DNA of 64,000 nt from QWHO01 sp021404945 (GTDB taxonomy: Bacteria > Vulcanimicrobiota > Xenobia > Xenobiales > QWHO01): NCBI GenBank assembly GCA_963169765.1, contig CAUJEN010000024.1:78237-142236 (forward strand). Direction: 5' to 3'. The position numbers and the translations under genes are program-made. The notes below the pieces were generated by a model. That model did not search any database and was not told the origin of the DNA. It was given only the letters and a program-made list of their open reading frames with translations. This document shows, piece after piece, positions 7,843-16,771 of this stretch (positions are counted from its first letter, which is position 1; every line of letters begins with the position of its first letter).

Positions 7843-8805
7843 GTGCCCACTGTCGCCCTCGACCCCGAGACCGAAGCCCGCCTGAAAGAGCTACCCAGCC
7901 GCCAAACCTCCATCTGGCTCGGCGACCGGCGCCTCAGCCGGGCCCGCCTCAAGCGCGGCCCCCTGGCCCTGGCGGTGTGGGTGGACGCGGCCACCGGAGC
8001 GGTGCGCTCGCTCAAGCCGGTGGAGGCCAGCGGACCGGCCGAGCGCTCCTTGCTGGACTCACTGGTGCAGGCCATCCTGACCGACCAGAATCCGGCCCGC
8101 CCCGTGCGGGTGGCGGTTCCTGCCGAATTCGTGGTCAAGCTCAAAGCCGCCCTGGAGCCCATCGAGGTCCGGGTGGACGCCCTGCAAGAGCCCGAGCTGC
8201 TCGACCTGGCCTTCCGCGACCTGGAGGCTTACCTGGGAGGCTCGCGGCGCAGCTACCTCAAGCAGCCCGGCATCACCCCCGGCCAGGTGCGAAAGCTCTT
8301 CCAGTCGGCGGCCGAGCTCTATCAGCTGGCTCCCTGGCTCGATTTCAGCGACCGGATGCTGTTCGAGCTCGACGGCCTGTCGGTCTCGCCTGTCTTCTGC
8401 TCGGTGATGGGCTCGCAGGGCATTGAGACGGGCCTCTCCCTCCTGCTCGACCGAAAGAGCGTGCAGGCCGTGACCGATGGCAAACAGCCTGGCGCCTGCA
8501 TCGGCCTCACCTTCGCCGACCTGGAGAGCTATCCGCGCCTCTTGCTGAAAGAGGCCACCACCCACGGCTGGCCACTGGCCCAGGAGGGCTCGCGCCAGCT
8601 GGCCCCGCTGGTGCTGCGGGCCGACCGACCCCTGGCGCCCTTTCCCACCGCCTCCGAGATCCGACTGCTGGTGGACGTGGTGGATACCTTCGCAGCCCTC
8701 TACCAGGACCCGGCCTTCCCCGACAAGCTGGCTCCAGGAGCCGGATTGACCGTGAGCATCCAGGGGCGGCGGCCGGTGGCCGTAAGCTTCTCAGACCTCT
8801 TCTGA
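7843..8805 (+). CDS. DUF6930/DUF7309-like protein of unknown function
   Basis: About 320 aa from the GTG at 7843, which has AAGGAG 8 nt upstream. The frame is open further upstream to 7666 but that extension has no ribosome site and reads as non-coding. The N-terminal third (VALDPETEARLKELPSRQ) and the middle (WLDFSDRMLFEL, then FCSVMGSQGIETGLSLLLD) resemble the paired DUF6930 and DUF7309 domains often found together in soluble bacterial proteins. No catalytic motif is evident. It converges on the acyltransferase gene that ends at 8824. The 250 nt upstream hold no gene I can support. Confidence 0.65.
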   Translation: MPTVALDPETEARLKELPSRQTSIWLGDRRLSRARLKRGPLALAVWVDAATGAVRSLKPVEASGPAERSLLDSLVQAILTDQNPARPVRVAVPAEFVVKLKAALEPIEVRVDALQEPELLDLAFRDLEAYLGGSRRSYLKQPGITPGQVRKLFQSAAELYQLAPWLDFSDRMLFELDGLSVSPVFCSVMGSQGIETGLSLLLDRKSVQAVTDGKQPGACIGLTFADLESYPRLLLKEATTHGWPLAQEGSRQLAPLVLRADRPLAPFPTASEIRLLVDVVDTFAALYQDPAFPDKLAPGAGLTVSIQGRRPVAVSFSDLF

Positions 8806-8823
8806 GGGAGAGTCCAGGATTCG

Positions 8824-10023
8824 TCAGGCTTCCTCGGTCGCAGGGGGGAGGGGCTTGATGGCCACGCGGGTGAGCTTGTGACGCAGAGCATTGCACCTTT
8901 TTTCCAGGAGCACCCAGGAGAGCTTGGCAAGAATCAGAGTCACCGTCAGGGAGACCACGAATTTCATTCCCAGCTCGAAGAATCCGACCGGACCGCCGCC
9001 GCTGACGTGAACGATCCACAAGAAAAGGGCCAGCGAGCCCAGGTCGATCGCCACGACGTGGAAGACATACATTCCGTAAGTAATCTTGCCAGGCCCCGCC
9101 AGCACAGGGTGCGAGAACAGGCGCTGGGCGGGGGGATAACTCAACAGTCCCAGGAGGAGCAAGGTCCCGGAGAGTGCCAGTAAGGTCATGGCAAACACCG
9201 CTGAGATCTGGTTGAGAGTGATGGGACGAAAAAACACCACCACGGTCAGAAAGGCGAGGGGGGCCGCGAGCAGGAGCCAGCCCCCTACCGGGCGCAGGCT
9301 CTGCACGGTCAGTATCTTGCGGTGCAAGAGCACGGCCACCAGCGCTCCCATCACCATCGGATCTAGATGGGAGAACGTGTTGCAGTAAAAGAAACGAAAG
9401 TCGGTCGTGTGAGTGATCAGGTAGGCCCGCAAGAGCATTGTTCCAGCCTGGCAAGCCCCCAGGAAGAGCACCAGGGAACGGGTGCGAGACACGACCAGCA
9501 GAATGGCGCACCATCCGAGATAGAATTGCTCTTCGATGCAAACGCTCCACATGTGGTTCATCTGGTCGATCAGCGGAAGGGGGGGAGGGTTGGTAAAATT
9601 GCCCAGAAAACAGAGATACGGACCCAGGTAATAGGCCACCATGGCGTGCCACTCCGGCGTGCCGAAATGAGGGGTCCAGGTCGGCATCGGCAGCGCCGGG
9701 AGGAGAAAGAATGCCATCAGGATGTTCAGGTAATACAGAGGCCAGATACGCAGCAGTCGGCGCATGAAGAACAGACGAAAGTCAATTCGTCCGTAGGAAT
9801 CGCGCTCGGTCAGCAACAGGGTCGTGATCAAAAAGGCGCTGAGGACAAAGAAGAAATCTACTCCAGACAAGCCCCAGAATTTAACAATCTGCAAGATTCT
9901 TAGCGCTTCTGAATTCTGCAGTGAAGCCGCGGGAATCGTCTGATGGGAGCAGAAAACCATCAAGAAAGCCAGCGTCCTCAAACCGTCTAGCTGTGGAAGA
10001 TAGCTGGTTTCTGGCCTGGTCAC
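8824..10023 (-). CDS. Acyltransferase 3 family membrane protein (OafA/YrhL type)
   Basis: A 399-aa integral membrane acyltransferase that transfers acyl, usually acetyl, groups onto surface carbohydrates. Residues 8-26 carry the family signature LPQLDGLRTLAFLMVFCSH with the conserved His, followed by GLSGVDFFFVLSAFLI and RRLLRIWPLYYLN, and about ten hydrophobic segments to the C terminus. The length is normal for the membrane domain alone; there is no fused SGNH domain. GTG start at 10023. The next leftward gene upstream is a GT-C glycosyltransferase and the divergent pair beyond it is MBOAT plus SGNH, so this region probably builds and O-acylates an exported glycan. Confidence 0.9.
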   Translation of the reverse strand: MTRPETSYLPQLDGLRTLAFLMVFCSHQTIPAASLQNSEALRILQIVKFWGLSGVDFFFVLSAFLITTLLLTERDSYGRIDFRLFFMRRLLRIWPLYYLNILMAFFLLPALPMPTWTPHFGTPEWHAMVAYYLGPYLCFLGNFTNPPPLPLIDQMNHMWSVCIEEQFYLGWCAILLVVSRTRSLVLFLGACQAGTMLLRAYLITHTTDFRFFYCNTFSHLDPMVMGALVAVLLHRKILTVQSLRPVGGWLLLAAPLAFLTVVVFFRPITLNQISAVFAMTLLALSGTLLLLGLLSYPPAQRLFSHPVLAGPGKITYGMYVFHVVAIDLGSLALFLWIVHVSGGGPVGFFELGMKFVVSLTVTLILAKLSWVLLEKRCNALRHKLTRVAIKPLPPATEEA

Positions 10024-10159
10024 AGGCAGCAGTTCGGGACCTCAAAACAGGAACCTCCCCCGGACTGTCTCAGTCAGGTGAGCTGCCGCGTTGCGCGATG
10101 CCGCTCGATCTGAGGCCGCCGCGCGTCGAGAGCGGTCTCATTGAATGATCCCACAAAGG

Positions 10160-11926
10160 CTATTCGGAGCCCTGGCACTGCCTGATAATCCAGTCGCACC
10201 GTTGCATGACTGCTGGCAATCCCTGCTGTTGCGCCTGCGCGAGGCCCGCGCGTGCCCAGAGAGCAGCCTCCTTCTTCTGATTCTGTGCCAGGTATCCGTC
10301 CGCCACCCAGGTCATGTATTCGGGATAGCCCGGGTGCCGTGATACCACCTCCCGAGCCTCCTCCAGGCCGCCGGGGAGGCCGCACTGGCTTCGGAGCTGA
10401 GCCCTCAGAAACTGAGCCTCGGGGAGCTCGGGCAACAACCGGAGGCATTCCTCGACCGACAGCAGGGCTTCAGCCGGCCGATTGGCAGCTTGATGGTCGT
10501 AGGCCGCACGCAGCGCCTTCATCGCGGGAAGAAAGCTTTTCCTGTCCGCATGCCTCTCGTAAACCGCCCCGGAGTCCGTGGCAAATCTCAACTTCCAGTA
10601 GGGGCTGCTCGACAGTCGCACCTCCAGGCCAGGCAAAGGCGCGCCGATTCCTCGCTGGCCGTTGACGTCCACCAGAACTCCGCCTCCAGTCAGGATATAG
10701 GTGGATTCGCTGCCACAGGCAAAGTCCGTCCACTCGGCCAGGCTTGGGAGCGGTGGGGGCTGCACCGCGGGCCGCTCGGTCAGCATGGCGACCTGGGCAG
10801 AATAGGGAGTCAGGATCTTGGCATCGGGTGCCGTCTCACGACGGAGCCAGCCTGTAAGCGCCCGCCGCCCCGCTTCCTGCTCGTATCGAAGCCTGGCCAA
10901 CTGAACCGCCTGCAGGTCGCCTGCAAGACACAGCAGGGCAAGTCCTGCCGCAACGGCACCCTGAGCTCGTCGAGGAAAAGCGCCAAGGACTCCCAGCAAG
11001 AAGATCGGAAAGGGCAAGAGCCAGTAACGCGCCATGTGAAAAGGCCAGACGAGGTGCCCCAGGCTGAATACGATTGCGCAGGTCATCGCCAGGCGATAAG
11101 AGCTCCACTGGCGGACGCATCCGATGATGCCAATCAGCAAACCCAGACCTGCCAGGGGACGGATGAGGACAGGCGGGAGATAATAAAAGACCATGGTCCC
11201 AGCCATGTCCAAAAATCCAAGCAACCATTTGAGCGCATAATCGGGCCTCAAGAAATCGTAGCCCAGGAGAGCATCGACGTAGACTCCCCCTGCGGTGGGG
11301 CGAAACAAAGAGAAGGCGAGAAAGAGCGCCGCAAAACTCGCCAGCACAAGGCCGGCATCGCGCCAGCGCTTCTCGCTCACAAGGCCGAGGATGACTCCAA
11401 ATGCAACAAAACTCCCGGTGGGTCGCGTCTGCCAGGCCAGGGCCAGAAGCAGGCCCGCCAGAATGGCTGCCCGGCTCCCCCTTCGGGCGGTCAGCACCGC
11501 CAGAGCGGTCCAGGCAAGCATGCCGAAGAGGGGCTCGGAGAGAAGGGTGGTGGAATTTCGCACCACAAGGGGAGTGAATAGATACAGCACGGCGACCGAC
11601 AGGGCCATCCACTGACTGCGCCCTCGCAAGGCGAAGTAGATGGCCGGAGCGGTCAAAAGGGTGGGTAAGAGCGGAACCAGCCGCAGGGCCCCGGGGTCTG
11701 GCCCGAGCATCCAGACGGCCCCGAGCAGAAAAACGCTCTGCCCGGGGAAGTAATTGGGAAAAGGGAGCGGCTCTCCTCTCTGCCAGGCGACCGCGTTCAA
11801 ATAGTAGCAGGCGTCGTCATTGAAGACTCCCAGCGGATGGAGCTCACGTGCGCTCAGGCAGAAGGAGGACCACAGGCCCAGCAGCAGAAGGCCGGCAATC
11901 CACCACGTGAGCTGACGAGCGCGCAT
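10160..11926 (-). CDS. GT-C glycosyltransferase (PMT/ArnT-like) with C-terminal TPRs
   Basis: About 588 aa from the ATG at 11926; the frame is open 56 codons further upstream, but that part is Arg/Ser-rich and crosses into the divergent gene. The N-terminal 400 residues have around ten transmembrane helices with the GT-C layout: an early acidic motif after helix 1 (GVFNDDACYYLNAV), a short external helix, and Arg/Pro loops. Such enzymes use polyprenyl-phosphate sugars to glycosylate proteins or lipids on the outer face of the inner membrane. Residues from about 480 form TPR-like helices (ALLSVEECLRLLPELPEAQFL, EEAREVVSRHPGYPEYM), an unusual addition. It neighbours two acyltransferases and the pilin cluster, so glycan or glycoprotein assembly is plausible. 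Confidence 0.78.
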   Translation of the reverse strand: MRARQLTWWIAGLLLLGLWSSFCLSARELHPLGVFNDDACYYLNAVAWQRGEPLPFPNYFPGQSVFLLGAVWMLGPDPGALRLVPLLPTLLTAPAIYFALRGRSQWMALSVAVLYLFTPLVVRNSTTLLSEPLFGMLAWTALAVLTARRGSRAAILAGLLLALAWQTRPTGSFVAFGVILGLVSEKRWRDAGLVLASFAALFLAFSLFRPTAGGVYVDALLGYDFLRPDYALKWLLGFLDMAGTMVFYYLPPVLIRPLAGLGLLIGIIGCVRQWSSYRLAMTCAIVFSLGHLVWPFHMARYWLLPFPIFLLGVLGAFPRRAQGAVAAGLALLCLAGDLQAVQLARLRYEQEAGRRALTGWLRRETAPDAKILTPYSAQVAMLTERPAVQPPPLPSLAEWTDFACGSESTYILTGGGVLVDVNGQRGIGAPLPGLEVRLSSSPYWKLRFATDSGAVYERHADRKSFLPAMKALRAAYDHQAANRPAEALLSVEECLRLLPELPEAQFLRAQLRSQCGLPGGLEEAREVVSRHPGYPEYMTWVADGYLAQNQKKEAALWARAGLAQAQQQGLPAVMQRCDWIIRQCQGSE

Positions 11927-12083
11927 TCGGCTGGTCTTCTTGCGCCTGTGGGCAAAACCTCCGCAAAAGCTATGTCTCGGCTTCCGGCACTCCCAATCGG
12001 CCCGGTCAAAATGGTCGGTCTGACCAGGAGAATCGCGTCTTCTCTGCGCACTGTTACGGCTCGATGGAGCGAGCCGTCCGCAC

Positions 12084-13469
12084 GTGACCTTCAACTCACT
12101 GGCATTCGTCCTTTTCTTCTTGACCGTGACGCCGGTCTACTGGATGCTACGAGGCCAGGGGCGGATCTACTGGTTGGCGCTGGCCAGCGCCTACTTCTAC
12201 ATGTACTGGAATCCTTATCTGATTCTGGTTATCATCTTCTCCACTTCGGTGGACTACTTCGCGGGTCTGGCCATGGCCCGGTCGGAGCGCAAGAGGCCCT
12301 GGCTCGTGCTGAGCTTGAGCGCCAATCTGGGGATTTTGTCCCTCTTCAAATACTACGACTTTCTGGCCGCCTCGGCCAACTCGCTGGGAGCTCAGATCCC
12401 ACTGCTGGGTCTCATTCTGCCCATCGGTATCTCGTTTCACACCTTCCAGGCCATGAGCTACATCCTCGACCTGTACGCCGGACGCATTCAGGCCGAGCGG
12501 AGTTATCCGCGCTACCTGGTCTACGTCCTGTTCTACCCCCAGCTGGTCTCCGGTCCTATCGAGCGGGCGCATCAGTTCCTGCACCAGCTCGCCGCCGACC
12601 GGGTCTTCGTGAGCGAGCGGGTTATCTCAGGGCTGCGGATGATGCTGTGGGGCTTCTTCAAGAAGACCGTGATCGCTGATCGATTGGCTCTTTACGTGAA
12701 CCCGGTCTACGCCTCGCCGGAGCAGTTCGTGGGGCCGCCCCTGGCGGTGGCAACGGTGTTCTTTGCCTTTCAAATCTACTGCGACTTCTCTGGCTATACC
12801 GACATCGCCCGGGGAGCAGCCCGGGTCATGGGCTACGAATTGATGGTGAACTTTCGGCGCCCGTACTTCTCGGTGTCGGTGGCCGACTTCTGGCGGCGCT
12901 GGCACATCTCGCTCTCCACCTGGTTTCGCGACTACGTCTACTTGCCTCTGGGCGGCAACCGGGTGAGCATCGCGCGCTGGGCGTTCAACGTGATGGTCGT
13001 GTTCTTGCTCAGTGGCATCTGGCACGGAGCCAACTGGACCTTTGCCGTGTGGGGCGCATTGCACGGGGTCTATCTTCTGGTGGAGCGGCTGCTCAGTCGG
13101 CTGAGCTGGAAGATCCCTCGATTCGTTCTGATTTTGAGCACCTTTGTGCTGGTCTGCATCTCCTGGGTGCTGTTCCGAGCCCAGAGCCTTGAAGATGCGG
13201 TCTATGTTCTCGGCCACATGTTCGCCAGCGATCCTCAGCTCATCCACTCGTGGAATGGAGTGGGAGCCGTCAGTCTCACCGCCTGCTGGGGTTTGATCGC
13301 GCTGCTCATGATCGTGCAGGGGGCTCAGGAGCGGCACTGGCTGCACATGGAGGAGATGGTGGCTTGCTGGCGTCGTCCCACGCGCTGGGCCTGGTATCTG
13401 GCCATGCTGCTGGGAATCCTGTTCGGAGGAGTGGACAAGACCAGTGAGTTCATCTACTTCCAGTTCTGA
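12084..13469 (+). CDS. MBOAT family O-acyltransferase (AlgI-like)
   Basis: A 461-aa polytopic membrane protein, GTG start. It shows the AlgI/DltB pattern: FNSLAFVLFF at the N terminus, LPIGISFHTFQAMSYILD, FWRRWHISLSTWFRDYVYLP, and the catalytic-His segment LLSGIWHGANWTFAVWG with His in the expected place. AlgI-type enzymes move acetyl groups across the membrane onto a periplasmic SGNH partner that modifies exopolysaccharide. The following gene overlaps by 26 nt and is such an SGNH-like protein, so the two probably form an acetylation module. It is divergent from the GT-C gene; the roughly 157-nt region between should hold promoters for both. Confidence 0.92.
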   Translation: MTFNSLAFVLFFLTVTPVYWMLRGQGRIYWLALASAYFYMYWNPYLILVIIFSTSVDYFAGLAMARSERKRPWLVLSLSANLGILSLFKYYDFLAASANSLGAQIPLLGLILPIGISFHTFQAMSYILDLYAGRIQAERSYPRYLVYVLFYPQLVSGPIERAHQFLHQLAADRVFVSERVISGLRMMLWGFFKKTVIADRLALYVNPVYASPEQFVGPPLAVATVFFAFQIYCDFSGYTDIARGAARVMGYELMVNFRRPYFSVSVADFWRRWHISLSTWFRDYVYLPLGGNRVSIARWAFNVMVVFLLSGIWHGANWTFAVWGALHGVYLLVERLLSRLSWKIPRFVLILSTFVLVCISWVLFRAQSLEDAVYVLGHMFASDPQLIHSWNGVGAVSLTACWGLIALLMIVQGAQERHWLHMEEMVACWRRPTRWAWYLAMLLGILFGGVDKTSEFIYFQF

Positions 13470-14508
13470 GCCGGTGGCGTTCATGACCGCTGAACCAGAT
13501 TTCTCCCACGAGCTGCGTGACTTCGCCCGACGCGGTCTTGGCTTTGCGATGATGCTCGCAGCAATCATGCTCGTGCTCGAGCTGGTGGCTCGCCAGATCT
13601 TTGGCCCCACCATCTCGGCTCTCAAGCTGGAGGTGATCGGGCGCGCTCTAGAACGCGAGTCTCCTCAGACGATCGTGCTGGGGAACTCGCGTGGTTTTGC
13701 CGGACTTGACCCCACTCGCCTTCCCGGGCCCGCCCTCAACATGGCCGACAATTCCCGCACCGTCTACTATGACCACCTGATGCTCAAGCGGCTGCGCCCC
13801 CGCCTCAAGAGCCTCAAAACCGTGATTATCGCGCTTGACTTCTTCTCCCTCGACCTCGACCGGCCTGAGAACGTGCTCGATTACCTCAGTCAGGGGTATC
13901 CACCGCGGCAGGGGGTCACCGCGATGGAGACCATCAAGACGTGGTCAGTCCTGGTGCGGCACCGAACCTATTTTCCGCAAGAGCTGTGGGCTTCTTTCAC
14001 AGCTCCTCGGCGCCATCTCACCATCTACCAGGCTGACGAGCCTCCCCCTGACATGCCCGTTGGAGCCCTGTGCTTATTGCGCAATGGTTGGCTGGCCTTG
14101 AGCGGCTCAGTGCCTCAGCAGATGACACCCGAGTTCGGGTTGGCCCAGTTCCTGCGCCACGTCTCCGGGGCCGACCCGGCGCTGCGTCCGGTGCTCAAGG
14201 GCCTGTTACGCGATCTGGTGGCCCTGGCAGTGGAAAGCGATGTTCGGGTGCTGTTGCTCGTATGCCCCGTATCTGGCTCTTATCGACAGTGGGTTGAGCC
14301 GGCCGTTCTCGAGCCCCTCGCCCTCGATCTGCGCGAGATCCGCTCGGAGCATCCCGACCGGGTGCGGGTCCTGTGGCTCTATGATGCCGGCGGGTATCCT
14401 CCGCAGGCCTTTCAAAACGCCGACCACCTCAACATGGATGGAGCCCGTCAGCTCAGCGACCAGGTCCGAGCCTACCTCGAAGAATGGGAAGATTCTCCCG
14501 AGCCTTGA
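13444..14508 (+). CDS. SGNH-like (AlgJ/AlgX-type) membrane-anchored O-acetylation partner
   Basis: A 354-aa protein. The GTG at 13444 has GGAGGAG 12 nt upstream, inside the MBOAT gene, so translation is probably coupled; ATG 13483 is an alternative. One transmembrane helix near residues 32-52 anchors it. Next comes IVLGNSRGFAGLDP, with the GNSR serine block of DltD/AlgJ-like SGNH proteins, and NADHLNMDGARQLS near the C terminus supplies the Asp/His pair. The spacing fits a Ser-His-Asp catalytic triad. It likely takes the acyl group delivered by the MBOAT protein and places it on a polysaccharide in the periplasm. Confidence 0.8.
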   Translation: MSSSTSSSEPVAFMTAEPDFSHELRDFARRGLGFAMMLAAIMLVLELVARQIFGPTISALKLEVIGRALERESPQTIVLGNSRGFAGLDPTRLPGPALNMADNSRTVYYDHLMLKRLRPRLKSLKTVIIALDFFSLDLDRPENVLDYLSQGYPPRQGVTAMETIKTWSVLVRHRTYFPQELWASFTAPRRHLTIYQADEPPPDMPVGALCLLRNGWLALSGSVPQQMTPEFGLAQFLRHVSGADPALRPVLKGLLRDLVALAVESDVRVLLLVCPVSGSYRQWVEPAVLEPLALDLREIRSEHPDRVRVLWLYDAGGYPPQAFQNADHLNMDGARQLSDQVRAYLEEWEDSPEP

Positions 14509-14597
14509 ACGAGCTTCGTCGGGAGAAAAGATTCCCACAGACCCTGAGACGAGCCGCGTCGAGGTCGAACTTGCAGACGGTCTGGCCGCCAAACACA

Positions 14598-14606
14598 TGC
14601 TATAAT
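14598..14606 (+). promoter_or_regulatory. Extended -10 promoter (TGCTATAAT) of the pseudopilin operon
   Basis: TGCTATAAT at 14598-14606 is a perfect extended -10 element. No -35 hexamer is present at 16-18 nt spacing, as is common for extended -10 promoters. The likely transcription start near 14613 is directly before the GTG at 14616, so the message would be leaderless or nearly so. The only SD-like string, AAAGGG, is too close to the GTG to work normally. Confidence 0.5.
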
Positions 14607-14615
14607 CAAAGGGCT

Positions 14616-16367
14616 GTGGCTGGTCGAAGGGGTGTGGCACTGGTCGTGGTCCTGGTCACCGCGCTGGTGCTTTTCTCCATGGCCAAGTCTCTGGTGATTC
14701 TCTCCCACGGCGAGGCCTTCCGCACTCTGCGCTATTATCACGAGACGAATGTGCATTACCTGCTGGAGGCGGGTGTGGCCGACGTTCGAGCCAACCTCCT
14801 CTTGCAGCCAAACTGGAAGGTCGGGTTCGACCACCAGCCCCTGACCAACGTGCCGGGCAGCTATACGGTCGTCTTCAATACGACCGGGGCACCCTTTCAT
14901 CCCGACGAATCGGTGAGCAATCTGCAGGGAACCTCGGCCGTCCCCGGTCCTCGCGGAGACGTGCCGGCCGGTTGCGTCGATCTGCTCGTTGTGGCGCGCT
15001 CGCGGGGGCTGGAGGGACGCGCGCAGGTCCTGCTCAGGAGGGGAGTCGAGGTAGCCAGCAACGACTCCTTGCACGCTTCGGGGAAGATCAAGATGACCGG
15101 CAATGTCACGGTTGCCGGGATCAAGTCTGCAGAAGACCCGGAGCCCGTGCCGGCGGGGATTCACTCGGCCCGGTCGGTCGACGCTGCCGACCAGATCACC
15201 TGGACGGGCAGCGCTGCCGAAACCGCGAGCATCAGCGGGCGAGTGACCTCGGCCAGCCTCAACCCGGCTGCCATCAGCCTCAGCGGGACCCACACCACCG
15301 GTGGAATCGGAGTCGGCGTCAGCACAACTGCACCTTCAAGGCCGGACATTGTGGGCACCGTGGCCTCGCAGAGCTCCCTGCCGCCCCCTGCCTGGAATGT
15401 CACGGGCATCACGGTCCTCAATGAGGATCATTATGCCACGGGGCCAATCAGCCTTCAGGGGGACTTGCAGCTTGATGGAGGCAATCTCTACATCGATGGC
15501 GACCTCGAGGTCAACGGCTCGATCTCGGGGGCCGGGTCGCTCTACGTCACCGGGAAGACCTCCTTCAAAGGCGACTCGCAGGTGCTTAGCAACACCAGCG
15601 GGGTGGCGCTTTTCAGCCAGGGCAGCGTGAGACTGGAGGGCCTGGACGGGTTGGAGTACCTGCAGGCTCTGGCCGCAGGCGACCCTTTGCTGGCAGCCGA
15701 TCTCGCCGATGTCCGCACGCTGCTCGACGATTTTCAGCACACCCTCCAGAGCGGCACCCCTGCGGATTTGCTTTTCGAGGGGAGTCACCTGGATCAGGTT
15801 CGCCGTGCCCTGGCGGGGGGCACCCAATCGCCTCTGACGGGCTTTCAATCCGACACTCTGGGGCGCTTGCGCGATCGGGTGGCGGCGGCTCCGGCCAGCT
15901 CCACCCGGGATTTCATGGTCGAGCGAGTGAGCGCCATGCGCGACCTGTTCGGCCATTGCTGGGCAACTGAGCAAGACCAGGTCCTGGCCGACTGGCTGGC
16001 CGGATCGTCCACCAGAGGGATCTGGGACGTGGCCATCGACCTGTCCAACCTCGAAATCGGCGAGCAGCTGATCGGACAGCAAAGCCGCATGGGGTTCGAC
16101 CGCCTGGGCAGCTCCTCGTTCCATGGCATCATCTATACCAACGGGGCGTTTTCCGCAGCCCACCACATCGACATCTTCGGGGCTGTGATCGTTGACGGGA
16201 AGGCCGACCAGGAAGGGTTGACCGTCGGAGCGCAAACGCTCGAGCCGGGCGACGTCAACCTCGAGAACGGGGTGGACCTTCTCTTTAACCAGGATTTGTT
16301 GAGCAAGAGCCTGGCGCCACCCGGAAACGTCGGGGTCACTTCGCTCGGGCTCTGGCTCGAGCCTTGA
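14616..16367 (+). CDS. PilX-like pilus assembly protein with prepilin-type N terminus
   Basis: About 583 aa from the GTG at 14616. The first residues give a very short leader, then RRG followed by VALVVVLVTALVLFSM: a prepilin peptidase site with Gly at -1, then a hydrophobic helix without Glu5, as in PilX/GspK-type minor pilins. The long mature part (residues 100-580) is rich in Ser/Gly beta repeats (SGRVTSASLNPAAISLSG, GDLQLDGGNLYIDGDLEVNG) like the polymer-forming or PilX-associated domains of large pilus proteins. The frame is open further upstream into the previous gene, but the pilin signal argues for the short start. It heads the operon with the three following overlapping genes. Confidence 0.72.
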   Translation: MAGRRGVALVVVLVTALVLFSMAKSLVILSHGEAFRTLRYYHETNVHYLLEAGVADVRANLLLQPNWKVGFDHQPLTNVPGSYTVVFNTTGAPFHPDESVSNLQGTSAVPGPRGDVPAGCVDLLVVARSRGLEGRAQVLLRRGVEVASNDSLHASGKIKMTGNVTVAGIKSAEDPEPVPAGIHSARSVDAADQITWTGSAAETASISGRVTSASLNPAAISLSGTHTTGGIGVGVSTTAPSRPDIVGTVASQSSLPPPAWNVTGITVLNEDHYATGPISLQGDLQLDGGNLYIDGDLEVNGSISGAGSLYVTGKTSFKGDSQVLSNTSGVALFSQGSVRLEGLDGLEYLQALAAGDPLLAADLADVRTLLDDFQHTLQSGTPADLLFEGSHLDQVRRALAGGTQSPLTGFQSDTLGRLRDRVAAAPASSTRDFMVERVSAMRDLFGHCWATEQDQVLADWLAGSSTRGIWDVAIDLSNLEIGEQLIGQQSRMGFDRLGSSSFHGIIYTNGAFSAAHHIDIFGAVIVDGKADQEGLTVGAQTLEPGDVNLENGVDLLFNQDLLSKSLAPPGNVGVTSLGLWLEP

Positions 16368-16771
16368 AAGGGCGAAACGCGCTGTCCCTTTTGGAAGTGC
16401 TGATCGCCCTGGCGATCGCCAGCCTGGCCATTCTAACGATGGTGGGAGTGTTCGCTGGAGGCTTGCAGCTGCTGACGGCCGGGAAAGAGCTGGCGGTGTC
16501 GACCGGCGTGGGCCGCGAGTTGATGGAGCAGATGAAGCTCTTACCCTTTGCGGAGATTGCCGAAGGGACCTTTGACGGAGGATTGCCCACCCCTCCGGTG
16601 GCCAACTTTCCCCCCTCTCCCTACCCGACCCGAGAGGTCAGCGGAATGAGATATACTTACCGAGTGATCGTATCCGTAGTCCGGCCAAATCTCAAATCGA
16701 TCACCACTGAGGTGCTGTGGCGCAACTCCAAGAAGACCATCTTGCAGACTTACGTCGTCAACGGGGGGTGA
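16364..16771 (+). CDS. Type IV pilin-like / GspI-PilV minor pseudopilin
   Basis: A 135-aa pseudopilin with a TTG start that overlaps the previous stop (TTGA). Leader KGRNA is followed by LSLLEVLIALAIASLAIL, with Glu at position 5 of the mature form; Ala at -1 replaces the usual Gly, which some prepilin peptidases tolerate. The rest is a small globular domain with strands (YTYRVIVSVVRPNLKSITTEVLW) as in GspI/PilV. It would be processed by a PilD-type peptidase and join the tip complex of a pilus or pseudopilus with its neighbours. Confidence 0.82.
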   Translation: MKGRNALSLLEVLIALAIASLAILTMVGVFAGGLQLLTAGKELAVSTGVGRELMEQMKLLPFAEIAEGTFDGGLPTPPVANFPPSPYPTREVSGMRYTYRVIVSVVRPNLKSITTEVLWRNSKKTILQTYVVNGG

